Of a DNA stretch of 64,000 nucleotides, positions 1 to 9,894 are shown in pieces. Under the pieces are notes generated by a model, which saw nothing but the letters and a program-made list of their open reading frames with translations, ran no database searches and was not told where the DNA came from. The position numbers and the translations under genes are program-made. The DNA comes from Myxococcales bacterium (lineage in GTDB: Bacteria; Myxococcota_A; Polyangia; Polyangiales; Polyangiaceae): the NCBI GenBank assembly GCA_016706225.1, contig JADJKB010000008.1, forward strand, positions 682,001 through 746,000, in the 5' to 3' direction. Positions within the stretch are counted from its first letter, which is position 1; each line of letters opens with the position of its first letter.

Positions 1-2
1 AC

Positions 3-1685
3 CTCGAGTGGCGCGAGCGCATCAAGCAGGGTGAGCTGCTCGGGCCGAGCATCATCACCGCTGGCCCGATCATCGACGCCGAGCCGCCCATCCACGACGG
101 AAGCCTGGGGCTGAGCTCCGAGGCTGATGCCGATGAGGCGCTCGTGCTGCACCGCCGGCTCGGCTACGACTTCTTGAAGGTCTACAGCCGCGTTCCCGCA
201 GCGGCCTTCACGCGACTGCTCGCTGGCGCCAAGCGTGCCGGTTTCGTGGTGGCCGGGCACGTCCCGCGGCCGGTTGGTCTGGTCGAGGCCGCGAACGGAG
301 GACAGCGCACGCTGGAGCACCTCGACGCATTCCTCGAGGCGCTGCAGCGCGACGACTCCCCCGCGAAGGGGCTCTGGGACAGCGCTTCGCGGCGGAAGAA
401 GCTCGACTATCTCGATGAGACGAGGCTGCCTGAGCTGGCGCGGCTGCTGCAGCAGCGCCACGTCGCGGTCTGCCCGACCCGCAGCGTCTCCGATCAGCTG
501 GCTCCGCCGGACGAGCTTCGCGCGCGCCTGCAGCGACCGGACGTGCGCTACGTGCCCGAAGCCGACCGGGCGATCTGGCAGCCGACGGAGCCGGACGCGG
601 CGGAGCTCGAGGCCAATGCCCGCTGGCTGGCGCTGCAAGAGCGGGTGATCCGCGCGCTGGTCAACGGCAAAGTCCAGCTCCTGGTTGGGACCGATCCGGG
701 CAACCCCTTCGTGGTCCCGGGTTTCTCCCTGCACGACGAGCTTGCGCACCTGGTGCGGCTCGGGCAGCCGCCGCGCGAGGTTCTGCGGGAAGCGACGCTG
801 GATGCAGCGGAGGTGCTGGGGCGACGGGCAGAGCTCGGGCCCATCGCCGTTGGGCGTCGGGCGGACTTGCTGCTGCTCGATGCCGATCCGGAAGAGGACA
901 TCGGCAATACCCGCAAGATCGCCGGTGTGATGTCGGGGGGACGATTTCACTCGCCGGACGAGCTCTCGCGCTTGCTTGGCTCCGTCGTGACGGGACTGGA
1001 GCGCGGCGCAACTTCATTCGGTGCGTCGGCGACCTGGGACGAGGGCGGAGAGCCGGAGTTTCTGGGCACGTTCGTGGTCCGGTGGAAGGGCGCGCGCTTC
1101 GGTGCGGAGCGCATCTTCGTCGGCACGCGGCAGGACGGTCGCTCGGTGATCCGGGCTCGGAGCTTCGATCAACACGCGGGGCAGACGCTGAGCTTCGAGC
1201 TCGAGCTCGGCGCTCCTGGGATCGGCGAGCGCCTGCGCATCGAGAGTGATGGCGCAGCCGGCCGCGGCGCCATCGACGTCACTCGGCTGGACGCGGAGCT
1301 CGAGCTCGGCGGGCGGTCCCTGCCCGGCGCGGTGATCGCGCTGAAGGCCCCGCTGCCCGAGACCACACTCCTCGGGGTCCAGCGCATGTTCGCGAGCAAG
1401 CTCATCCTCTTGCCGCGGGTTCGACTGTTGCAGGTGGGGGAGTCGTTCTCGGCAAAGCTGGCGGAGGTTGCGCTCGGGTCCCGCGCGACCCTGGCAGAGA
1501 GCGAGTGGACGGTGACGCGCATCGCAGACGGTGCAGCGGAGCGCGGCGGGCAAACGGAGCGGCGGTTCGAGCTTGCGCCGGCGCACGGACCGAAGGCCAC
1601 CCTCACCCTCGACGGCACGGGAGCTCCGATGCTCTACGAGAGCTCGGTCTTCGGCGCGACCCTGCGCTACGAACGCGTGCAGTGA
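3..1685 (+). CDS. Amidohydrolase family protein, 5' end outside window
   Basis: The reading frame is open from base 3, so the true start lies upstream and about 560 codons are visible. The sequence resembles imidazolonepropionase-like amidohydrolases (metal-dependent TIM-barrel hydrolases). Seen are a DFLKVYS strand, a likely metal-ligand His in GHVPRP, a second in TLEHLD, and the distal Asp in VGTDPGNP. The family-typical end GRRADLLLLDADP follows. The HxH motif expected near the N terminus is outside the window. After the barrel there is an extra C-terminal region of about 220 residues, beta-rich by eye, that I do not recognise. It ends one base before the convergent lipoprotein gene. Substrate unknown. 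Confidence 0.8.
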   Translation, partial: LEWRERIKQGELLGPSIITAGPIIDAEPPIHDGSLGLSSEADADEALVLHRRLGYDFLKVYSRVPAAAFTRLLAGAKRAGFVVAGHVPRPVGLVEAANGGQRTLEHLDAFLEALQRDDSPAKGLWDSASRRKKLDYLDETRLPELARLLQQRHVAVCPTRSVSDQLAPPDELRARLQRPDVRYVPEADRAIWQPTEPDAAELEANARWLALQERVIRALVNGKVQLLVGTDPGNPFVVPGFSLHDELAHLVRLGQPPREVLREATLDAAEVLGRRAELGPIAVGRRADLLLLDADPEEDIGNTRKIAGVMSGGRFHSPDELSRLLGSVVTGLERGATSFGASATWDEGGEPEFLGTFVVRWKGARFGAERIFVGTRQDGRSVIRARSFDQHAGQTLSFELELGAPGIGERLRIESDGAAGRGAIDVTRLDAELELGGRSLPGAVIALKAPLPETTLLGVQRMFASKLILLPRVRLLQVGESFSAKLAEVALGSRATLAESEWTVTRIADGAAERGGQTERRFELAPAHGPKATLTLDGTGAPMLYESSVFGATLRYERVQ

Positions 1686-1686
1686 G

Positions 1687-2769
1687 TCAGCGGGCGCGCA
1701 CCATCACCGAACCCGAGCCGTTGCTCAGTCCTTGATTCGTCCAGTAGACACAGGCGTCGTCGAGGGCCACATCGCGAGGGATCACGAGCTCGGTGGCGAG
1801 GGTCTCGACCGGACCCCCCGCACGCGGCAGCCGTGCGAGCCGGCCGCTGGTCGTGGCTCCGCCTTCGACGAAATAGAGGTAGGGCCCGCCGAGCGCCACG
1901 CCGCTGGCAAAGACACCGGGCGAGAGCGGCTCGCGCGGGCCGCCAGTGCGCGCGACTCGGCCGACCTCGGCGTTCATCGCGTAGTAGACGTGAGTCTCAT
2001 CCAGCGCGAGGTCATTGCCGTTCGCCGCGGGGAGCGGCGTCACGAGCTGCGGTGCGGCGGTGGCGGAGGGTGCGTAGTGCCAGATACCGGGGGTGCCCCC
2101 GCTGGTGTTGTCGATCCAGTAGGCGTCGGTGCCCTCGATGGCCAAGGCGCCGGGATCGTCGAGCCCACCCGCGAGCTGAATGCTTCCGGTTGCGGGCTGC
2201 CAGGCGAACAGCGCGCCGGCCTTTGCGCCGGGGCCCTGACGAACCCAGAACGCGCCATCGGTGGTTGCGACGATGCCCTCGGGGTGGCCGGGAGAGATGG
2301 GCATGAGGGTCTCCAGTGCGCTGCCGTCCTTTTCGACAGCGAGCACACGACCGTCCATGGGCGAGGTGACCCACGCTCGCGTTGCGTCGAGGGACAGGCG
2401 CCGTGGACGACCGAGGCCCGGCACCAAGGTGGTGACCTCGCCGCCGGTCTTCGGAACACGCAAGAGCGCGCCGCCATCGACGGCGGTCGTCACGTAGACG
2501 AACGCGTCATCGACGGCGATGGCGTAGGCTTGCGGCAACCCCAGTGCGAGTGGGAAGGGGTCGGTGCCGAACGCACACGCAGGCGTGGCGCCGGAGCCCC
2601 CGCTGCCGGCGGCGCCTCCGCCGACTCCAGCGCTACCCCCGCCCGCGCTGCTTCCGCCGGTGCCTGCGAGGCCCGCATCGGCCGAGGGCTCGAGCAAACC
2701 CGAGCGTGAGCCGCAGGCGACGAGGCAGAGGCTGGCAAGGAGTGGGGTAGAGAAACGCGTGCGTGGCAT
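1687..2769 (-). CDS. Beta-propeller lipoprotein
   Basis: A 360-residue exported lipoprotein. The chosen start gives a short basic N terminus, a hydrophobic stretch and a lipobox ending LVAC at residues 11-19. An upstream in-frame start would add 64 Arg-rich residues with no signal. A Gly/Ala/Ser linker (about residues 30-55) leads into repeated blades with the pattern VALDxxxVYWT, ending DVALDDACVYWTNQG. This is typical of myxobacterial six-bladed propeller lipoproteins of unknown ligand. Convergent with the amidohydrolase. A protein of the same architecture is carried on an integron cassette at 47.5-48.6 kb. Confidence 0.82.
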   Translation of the reverse strand: MPRTRFSTPLLASLCLVACGSRSGLLEPSADAGLAGTGGSSAGGGSAGVGGGAAGSGGSGATPACAFGTDPFPLALGLPQAYAIAVDDAFVYVTTAVDGGALLRVPKTGGEVTTLVPGLGRPRRLSLDATRAWVTSPMDGRVLAVEKDGSALETLMPISPGHPEGIVATTDGAFWVRQGPGAKAGALFAWQPATGSIQLAGGLDDPGALAIEGTDAYWIDNTSGGTPGIWHYAPSATAAPQLVTPLPAANGNDLALDETHVYYAMNAEVGRVARTGGPREPLSPGVFASGVALGGPYLYFVEGGATTSGRLARLPRAGGPVETLATELVIPRDVALDDACVYWTNQGLSNGSGSVMVRAR

Positions 2770-2816
2770 GTTGGGCGAGCTTGCGGCATCCGAGGGCGCG
2801 CCGTCCAACGGAGCGC

Positions 2817-5247
2817 TCAGCCAGCTCCGCGACCGGTGACGCCATCGAGCGCGCGCCGGAGCGCGTGGGCTAGATCGGCTCGATTCACGGGTTTGTCGAG
2901 CACCTCGAGGCCGAGCTCGCTGGCGACTCGCGCGTCGACCCAGCGTCGGTATCCGGTACACACCACGAGCGCCAGCTTCGGGTCGATGTTCCGCGCCTCC
3001 GCTGCGAGCTGAGTGCCAGTCATACCGGGCATCGTCTGGTCGGTGAGCAGGAGGTCGAAGGCCTCTGGGTTTTCCCGCAGTGCATCGAGGGCGTCGTTCG
3101 CGGAGGTGAAGACCGTCACCTCGTAACCCAGGGCTCTCAGCACCCGGGCGTTGACCTTCGCCACCAGGGGTTCGTCATCCACGCACAGCACCCGCTCGTC
3201 GCCCCTTGGGACAGCGCTGGCAATGGGTCCGGTGGGTGGCAGCGACGCGCGCGTCGGGATGGGAAGATAGACCGCGAACCTGCTGCCTTTGCCCAGCTGG
3301 CTCTCGACGACGATGGCCCCGTGGTGGTTCTTGATGATGCCGTGCACGACGGCCAGGCCGAGGCCGGTCCCCTCAGTCTTTTCTTTGGTCGTGAAGTACG
3401 GCTCGAAGATCCGCGGCAGAACCTCCTCGGCGATGCCAACGCCGGAGTCTTCGACGGTCAAACGCGCAAAGGCGCCTGCCTCCAGATCGGGGCTGACCAG
3501 CGCCTCCTCGGCGCAGAGCTCGACGCGCTCCAGGCGAACCTGGATCACACCACCCGACTCTCTCATCGCATGGGCGGCGTTCGTACACAGGTTCACGATG
3601 ACCTGGTGGAGCTGGGTGGGGTTTGCGGCCACGGCTGGACAGCTCGGGTCCAGGTGCTGCCGGAGCTCGATCGTCGAGGGCAGCGCCTGGCGCAGCATGC
3701 GCAGCGCTTCCTCGACCAGAACCTGCAGGCGAAGCTGTCGCGGTCGCTCCTCCCCACGCCGGCCGAAGGTGAGCACTTGTTCCACCAGCTCCCGAGCGCG
3801 CTGGGCGGCCGCCGTGATCTCCTCCAGATCGCCAGCAATGGAGTCGCCGGCGGCGAGCGAGTGGGTCGCGCTCTCAGCCACACCCAGGATGATGCTCAGG
3901 ATGTTGTTGAAGTCGTGGGCGATGCCGCCCGCCAGGGTCCCGAGAGACTCGAGGCGCTGGCTCTGCTCCAGCAGGTTCTCGAGCTGCTGGCGTTCTCGCT
4001 CTGCCCGCCGTAGCGCAGACAGGTCCGTGAACACCGACAGGCTGCCGGCGAAAGTCTGGCTTTCCACGCGTGGCACGGAGCTGACGAGCGCCGGCACGGC
4101 GTGTCCGTCCCGATGCCGCAGCACGAGCTCGTAGCGGTCGGAGAGGCCGCGCGCGCGTCGCTCGTTCGCCGCTTGCATGACGCCAATATCCACTTCCATC
4201 ACCGTGTCCGCGCCGGTGAGTCCGATCAGTTCTTCCGGGGTGTAACCGAGCATGGCGGCGCCGGCGGGGTTCACGTACGCCCAGCGTTGCTCCGAGTCGA
4301 AAATCGCGATGCCCTCACTGGTTGTGTTCACCAGCTCGGAGTGGAAGTCCTTGAGCCGTTCGAGCTCCGTTTGGCGTTCGCGGCGCTCGGTCACGTCCTG
4401 GAGCAGGCCGATGAGGTGCGTCTCGCCGCTGCCAGTGCGAAGCGCCGAGACCGACAGCTGCACCACGCGCGAGGCTCCATCGGCCCGGGCGATCGTCCAC
4501 TCTTCGGTGTCCACGCTCCCGCCGGCGCGCAGGCGGTCGACTCGGTCCAGGGCTCGAGACAGGACCTGGGCGTCCGGTGCCAGCTCGTGCCAGCCGCGCT
4601 GGTTGAGCTCGGCCATGCCGTAGCCGGTGAGCTCGACCATGCGCTCGTTCCAGACCGTGAAGCGTAGGTGCGGCGCCTCGGGGATGAAGTGGCACACCGC
4701 GATGCCCTCGGCCGCCTCGTTGATCACGGCGTTCTCGAACCACACCTGTTCGGCCAGGGTCCGCTCGCTGCGTCGCCGCTCGAGCGCCGGCGCCGCGTGC
4801 CGCGCGACCCGCTCGAGCTGCTCTGCGAGCTCGTTGGCGTCGGGCAGCGGGGCGTCGTGTGTGACGCAAAGCTGGCCGATCGCACGACCGTGGCTGTCCA
4901 TGAGCGGCGCTGCCAGGTAACACTGGGCGTTCACCTGCGCGAGCCAGGCATCGTCGGGGAACTCCGCGCCGACCTCGGCGAAGTACACTGGACGTTGCTG
5001 ACGGAGCACCTCGGCGCACGGAGTGCCGGCGGTTTCGTATTCGACGCAGCTCGTGCTCGGCGCCAGCGTGCCAGGCGCCGAGCATGCGAAGCCGCTCGGG
5101 CTGTCGCTCCGGGGAGATCAGCTCGGCGATGAACGTCGTGTTCACGCCGAGGCAGGTCGTGAGCTCGCGCGCGAGGCGCTGGAACGGGTCTTCCCCCTGC
5201 GAGCCAAAACAGCGTTCCAGCACCGAATGGAGGGGATCGACGCTCAT
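2817..5247 (-). pseudogene. Hybrid sensor histidine kinase, frameshifted in GAF domain
   Basis: Signal-transduction kinase with GAF, two PAS, HisKA, HATPase and C-terminal receiver domains. The main frame from 5009 downward contains the H-box GIAHDFNN (His about 365 of that frame), the N-box NLCTNAAHAM, the ATP-lid motifs DSGVGI and GTGLGLAVVHGI, and a receiver with VDDEP and acceptor Asp in LLLTDQTMP. The GAF N terminus starts with ATG at 5247 in a different frame and reads to AWHAG. At about 5060-5085 the other frame supplies LAPSTSCVEYETAGTPC, the expected GAF continuation. One base is therefore gained or lost in the GAF domain. No transmembrane segment is seen, so it is probably cytoplasmic. 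Real mutation and sequencing error cannot be told apart here. Confidence 0.8.
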
Positions 5248-5666
5248 GGGTCTTGCGCCTAGGAGGTGAGCACTCCCAACAGGGTAGCCGGTTGGGTGGG
5301 TTGGGTCGACGGTGCCCGGGCGGGGCGGCCAGTGCCTGAGATCCCTCGAATCGCCCGCAGGGGGGGACGCTGACGTTGAGTGAGCTTGACGTTCCCGTTG
5401 ACGTTGACGGCGACGGCGACGTGGACGTTGACGGCGACGGCGACGTGGACCTGGCCCCCCGCACGTTTGACGCTCAGGGCATCCTCGTAAGATGGCGACG
5501 ACGCGCTCGATTTGCTCCGGCGGAGTGCAGAAACGCTTCAGGTCCACGTCAACGTCGGGTCAACGTCAACGAGACCCGTCGCTGCAATCGGAATCTCAGT
5601 GCGAAGGAGAGGACTTGAACCTCCACCCCATTTCTGGGACTGGAACCTGAATCTACGCGGGCGGGG
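5248..5666. repeat. Intergenic region with GACGTT/GGCGAC tandem repeats
   Basis: No credible gene. A 24-bp unit (beginning ACGTTGACGGCGACGG) occurs twice perfectly at 5401-5424 and 5425-5448, with degenerate flanking units from about 5376. Partial inverted counterparts built on GTCCACGTCAACGTC lie at 5538-5575. The plus strand would read as alternating VD/GD dipeptides, which I regard as a repeat artefact. The right end holds the tRNA-Leu fragment described separately. Confidence 0.7.
5599..5653 (-). pseudogene. Partial tRNA-Leu (3' portion), candidate att remnant
   Basis: These 55 bases are identical to 23175-23229, the 3' portion of the complete tRNA-Leu(CAG), from the anticodon loop through the T arm to the acceptor 3' strand. 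Orientation is the same (minus). Sequence on both sides differs from the flanks of the intact gene. A displaced tRNA 3' fragment at a distance and in direct orientation is what tRNA-targeting integrases leave behind. It could also be an accidental duplication. Confidence 0.8.
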
Positions 5667-8600
5667 TCAGAGCAAGCTCTCAGCGTTCGACCAGGGTCGC
5701 CAGTTTCGTGAGCGACGCCCGGGCCGACCGCCGCGTCGGCTTGGTCGAGCTGTTCGCCGCCGCCGGAGCGCAGCGAGCGCGAGCGCTGCGAGCCAGTAGG
5801 CACTCGTTCCGCTTCCGCTCGACTGAACTCGACAGCCACAACCACCGTCGTCACCTGAGCCGCTGCTCTTCTTGCCACCGGTCGAGTTACCGCCCGTGGC
5901 ACTGCCGCCCGTGGCACTGCCGCCCGTAGCGCTGCCGCCCGTGGCACTGCCGCCCGTGGCGCTGCCGCCGCTGCCGCTCGTGCGGCCGAGCCCCGAGTCC
6001 GTGCCGCCATCAGCCGCGACACACACCGCGCCTTCGCAAGTGAATCCCGTCGCGCAGTCATTCGCGCTGGAGCACTGCTGCTGGCAGGCACCACCCACGC
6101 ACCTGTACGGGGAGCACGACTGGGACTGACCGTTCGGAAGCAGAACGGTGAAGGGGTCCGAGCAGGTGGCGGATGTCACCGCGCACTTGCCCTGGGTCGT
6201 GTCGCACTTCGCACCCTGGGCACAATCGGTGTCCGACGAGCAGGTGGCGTTGCAGGCGCCACTGCCTGCGTTGCAAGCATAGGGCAGGCAGTTCTTGGTG
6301 GAGGGCAGCGCGCAGAGCCCGACGCCGTCGCACGCGCCTTGCGGTTGAGAGACGTCGCCGGTACACGCTGCGTCCTTGCAGCTCGTTCCCGCGGCGGGAT
6401 ACGTGCACGCCGTGGGGTTCGCGCCGTCACAGGCGCCCTTGCACTTGTCGGGCGCAGTACCGAGACACGCCTGGCGCGGCGCACGCGGCTCGCCGGAGAC
6501 CACCTTGCACTGACCGACACTGCCCACCTCGGCACAGGCCTGGCACTGACCCGCGCAGGGCGAGTCGCAGCACACCGTGTCGACGCAGAAGCCGCTCTTG
6601 CAGGTGTTCGCTGCCGAGCAGCCCTTGCCGTTGTCGGATTTGCCGACGCAGACGCCGCCCGCGCAGTAGAAGTCGGTCTGACAGTCCGTGTCGGCGGTGC
6701 AGGGGCTCGAGCAAGCGCTGCCCTTGCACACATACGGCGCACACTGCGCGTTGGTCTGGTCGACGCAGACGCCGGAGCCGTTGCAGATCTTGCCCGAGAC
6801 GGCGCCGTTCGCGCAGGTGGTGGGCCCACAGCTCTTGCCGTTCGCTGCCTTGGCGCACTCCCCGGGGGTTCCGGAACAGGTGGCCTGATCACCGCAAGGA
6901 TCGCTGGAAACAACGCACCCGTTGCCCGGGTTGGTGCCTTGTTTGGCAGCGTCGCAGGTGCCAGCTGCGGTTCCGGACTGCTTGTTGGCCGCGGAGCAGG
7001 CCATGCATTTGCTAGAGCAGGTCGTATTGCAGCACACGCCGTCCGCGCAATAAGTGGACGTACATTCATTCGCAGCGCCGCACGTCAGGCCCAAGCCCTT
7101 GGTCGGCAGGCAAATGTTTCCGCCGCAGTAGTGGCCTGGGGCGCAGTTCTGGTCCGAGCTGCAGCTGGACGGACAAGCTGCGGTGCCACCGCATTTGTAA
7201 GGACTGCACTGGCCCGGCGCGCCCGAGGCGAGCACGCTGCACGTGCCGTTTTGGGTCGCGCCCAGCGCCGCCGAACACACGTCGCAGCCGCCGCTGCAGG
7301 TGCTGTCGCAGCAGTAGCTGTCGATACAGTTTCCGCTGATGCATTCCGTGCCCGTGGTGCAGCCCTGGCCGGTCTTCTTCTTGCAGTTACCGCTGCCGTC
7401 GCAGCTGTTGATGCCACCGCACGCGGTGCCATCCTCCTGATTGACGACGGCCGTCGTGCAAGTCCCCGAAGCGTTCGCGCAGGAGCGACAGGGTGTGGTG
7501 CAGGCGTCGGTGCAACAGGTGCTGTCGGCGCAATTGTTGCTGGCGCAGTCGGTCGCCAAGGTGCATCCCTGCCCGGTCTTGCTCTTGCACACCCCGGCGG
7601 CGTTGCACGTCTTCACGCCGTTGCAGGTGTCATCGTCCTGATTGACCACGGCCGTGGTGCAGGTGCCGGCTGCGTTGCCGCACGAGAGGCAGTCCCCACA
7701 AGCCGAAGCGTTACAGCAGCGTCCGTCGACACAGAACCCGGCGACGCACTCACCGCCGGCGCTGCAGATCTGCCCCAGCTTCTTCTTGCATGCGCCGGCG
7801 GCGTCGCAGGTATTTGCCGTCGTGCACGAGTCGGGATCGTCCAGACTGATGACCTTGGTGCACGTGCCAGTGGCCGACTGCTGGGCGCCATTGAGATCGC
7901 AGCGCTCGCACTGCCCACAGCCCGAGACCGCGCAGCAGACGCCGTCGACACAGTTCCCGGTGTCGCAGTCAGCAGCCGAGCTGCACTGATCACCTCGCAC
8001 GTACAGCGTCCACGTGTCCTTGTAGTCCGTGCTCTGCTTGTCGCCCGAGTACAGGACCACCCGCTTGGTTGAGGCGTCGAACGCCATGGCTGAAGAGCGC
8101 GGTTCTGGGGCCCCGAAGGGGCCCGGCAGTAATTCCCAGGTGCCACCGTCGAGCTGCCAGGTGTCGCCCAGATAGACGGTCGACGCCTTCCCGCCGAAGA
8201 CGATGACCTTCTTCCGAACGCTGTCGTACGTGACGGCTGCCAGGTTGCGGAGCCCGGGCGAAACCGGCGTCGGGATCGTCGCGTAGTTGTCCAGCGCGCT
8301 GTCGTAACGCACGGTGATGTCAGGGATCGCCCCGCCCGTCCCACCGTAGATGACGGTGCGCGCGTTCTTGGCGTCGTAGGCCATACCGGCCTGCGTGCGG
8401 GCAGTCGGTGCGGTGCAGCCTGCGCCGCAGCGCTTGCTCCAGGTGCCGGCCGAGCCGTCCCAGGCCCACAGCTCGCTGTCCGAGCCTGTGCCGGGGTTCC
8501 CGCCGAAGAGCAGCACGCGTTGGAGCACGCTGTCGTACGCCATGGCGTGGCCGTGGCGCGCCGATGGCTTGGTCGTTCCGCTGACGCAACTCCCGCACTT

Positions 8601-9677
8601 CACCGTCCAGGCTCCAGCCGCGTAGACCCAGGTGTCCGCGAGCGCGGTGATGGTCGAATCGAGCCCGCCGAACAGCACCGTCTCGCCGCGTGCCGCGTCG
8701 TAGGCCATCGCGTGCCCGTAGCGCGCGGCTGGACCCCCTGCCCCGGCAGACCAGACCTTGGTCGTCCCGTTCCAGGTCCACGTGTCTGCCAGGGTCGGCG
8801 TGACATTGCTGGAGTCGTAGCCGCCGAACATCAGCACCACGGAGCTGGCCGCGTGGTAGGTCATCGCGTGCTGCAAGCGCGCCGGCGGAGGCGACGGGTC
8901 CTGCTCCTTGGTCCACAGCGCGTTGGCGTAAGCCGGGTCGAGCAGCACGGGATAGGCGAGACCGGTGGGATCCAGGTCAATCACGAGGTGATCCCCCTCG
9001 ACGCGCGCGTTTGCGTCGCGCCGTTGCCCTTGCGAGTCGAGGGCGAACGGTCGGTCGAGGCGGATCGCCGGCTGCCCCGAAGCGTCCAGGAAGATCAGCG
9101 CGCCGTCCGGCTGAGCGCTGACCGCAGGAATTCCACGCGGGAGCTCGTAGCGCCAGCTGAACCGCGTCGGAGCGCTCGCGTCTCGGAGCACGAACAGCTC
9201 CTCGAAGCGATCCAGTGTCGCGATCGCGATCAGGTCAGTCGAAGGGTACACGTCCGGGTAGAGCAAGCGACCGGCGTGCAGCTCGGCCTCCGCGGGGGCG
9301 GCCCCGTCGCGGGTCAGCTGGATTGTGTGCCGCTCATCGGGGCCGAGGCCCAGGTGGAAGCGCTGATCCGCTCGGCCGGGCAACCGAGACGCGATGCGCT
9401 GCGAAGTAGCTCCCACTCCGCGCCATCCGGGAGAGGAGAATCCGCCGGCGCCGGCCTTGAAGCCGTTCACCGCGTCGTCGAAGAACCGCTGCAGTGCCGC
9501 GTCGGCGCGCGCCAGCGTCAGCGCCGCTTCGACGCGGGTGGGCGCTGGAGCAGCCGCGTCGTTCGAGGGCGGGGCGACGCCAGCCCGAACCTCAGCGTCC
9601 TCGCAACCGGCCACTGTCAAGCACAGAACTGCAAACCCAGCACCGGCGAATCGCCGCGCATGCGAAATCATCCCCAT
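5667..9677 (-). CDS. Kelch plus Cys-rich repeat surface protein with MYXO-CTERM tail
   Basis: A 1336-residue exported protein. The N terminus has a lipobox-like signal (LCLTVAGC). Residues about 250-600 form kelch-type blades (repeats like YDAARGETVLFGG). From about 620 onward come many Cys-rich modules of the form TGNCVDGVCC and SGFCVDTVCC. A TGGSA-repeat linker follows, then the MYXO-CTERM tail: a GCGCR Cys motif, a hydrophobic helix (YWLAALALAAL) and RRRR. Established knowledge: such tails are processed by myxosortase-type enzymes for surface sorting. About 25 residues follow the RRRR, longer than usual, and these lie next to the tRNA-Leu fragment. Start chosen at 9677; a second ATG lies at 9671. 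Confidence 0.85.
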   Translation of the reverse strand: MGMISHARRFAGAGFAVLCLTVAGCEDAEVRAGVAPPSNDAAAPAPTRVEAALTLARADAALQRFFDDAVNGFKAGAGGFSSPGWRGVGATSQRIASRLPGRADQRFHLGLGPDERHTIQLTRDGAAPAEAELHAGRLLYPDVYPSTDLIAIATLDRFEELFVLRDASAPTRFSWRYELPRGIPAVSAQPDGALIFLDASGQPAIRLDRPFALDSQGQRRDANARVEGDHLVIDLDPTGLAYPVLLDPAYANALWTKEQDPSPPPARLQHAMTYHAASSVVLMFGGYDSSNVTPTLADTWTWNGTTKVWSAGAGGPAARYGHAMAYDAARGETVLFGGLDSTITALADTWVYAAGAWTVKCGSCVSGTTKPSARHGHAMAYDSVLQRVLLFGGNPGTGSDSELWAWDGSAGTWSKRCGAGCTAPTARTQAGMAYDAKNARTVIYGGTGGAIPDITVRYDSALDNYATIPTPVSPGLRNLAAVTYDSVRKKVIVFGGKASTVYLGDTWQLDGGTWELLPGPFGAPEPRSSAMAFDASTKRVVLYSGDKQSTDYKDTWTLYVRGDQCSSAADCDTGNCVDGVCCAVSGCGQCERCDLNGAQQSATGTCTKVISLDDPDSCTTANTCDAAGACKKKLGQICSAGGECVAGFCVDGRCCNASACGDCLSCGNAAGTCTTAVVNQDDDTCNGVKTCNAAGVCKSKTGQGCTLATDCASNNCADSTCCTDACTTPCRSCANASGTCTTAVVNQEDGTACGGINSCDGSGNCKKKTGQGCTTGTECISGNCIDSYCCDSTCSGGCDVCSAALGATQNGTCSVLASGAPGQCSPYKCGGTAACPSSCSSDQNCAPGHYCGGNICLPTKGLGLTCGAANECTSTYCADGVCCNTTCSSKCMACSAANKQSGTAAGTCDAAKQGTNPGNGCVVSSDPCGDQATCSGTPGECAKAANGKSCGPTTCANGAVSGKICNGSGVCVDQTNAQCAPYVCKGSACSSPCTADTDCQTDFYCAGGVCVGKSDNGKGCSAANTCKSGFCVDTVCCDSPCAGQCQACAEVGSVGQCKVVSGEPRAPRQACLGTAPDKCKGACDGANPTACTYPAAGTSCKDAACTGDVSQPQGACDGVGLCALPSTKNCLPYACNAGSGACNATCSSDTDCAQGAKCDTTQGKCAVTSATCSDPFTVLLPNGQSQSCSPYRCVGGACQQQCSSANDCATGFTCEGAVCVAADGGTDSGLGRTSGSGGSATGGSATGGSATGGSATGGSATGGNSTGGKKSSGSGDDGGCGCRVQSSGSGTSAYWLAALALAALRRRRTARPSRRGGRPGRRSRNWRPWSNAESLL
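5872..6957. repeat. Block nearly identical to 12788-13866
   Basis: About 1.08 kb inside the Cys-rich and C-terminal coding region matches the equivalent part of the second kelch/MYXO-CTERM gene almost base for base. Outside it the two genes are clearly diverged paralogues. Recent gene conversion or segmental copying is inferred. Confidence 0.85.
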
Positions 9678-9894
9678 TGGTCAGCTTCCCGTCCCGAGCG
9701 GCGGCCCGATGCTCGCCGAGCTGGCCGAGAATAGTAACAGGTCGGGCGGATCCGCAAGCTGATCAGCCCCATTGACGGTCCCGCGACCGAGCTGGAAAAC
9801 TGCGCCGCGAGGGAATCCAGTGCAGGCGCTCCGGCGCCCTGCGCCCGCGGACGGTTCTCTATCCCAGTTCCCAATCACTCATCGGAGGCTCCCC

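Noticed and set aside
5376..5618. Small ORF with VDVDGDGD repeats
   Set aside because: Product of the 24-bp tandem DNA repeat; no ribosome site, and it runs into the tRNA fragment.
6339..8072. Long plus-strand frames opposite both MYXO-CTERM genes
   Set aside because: Antisense shadows repeated in both paralogues because the DNA block is duplicated; Ala/Arg-rich with no motifs.
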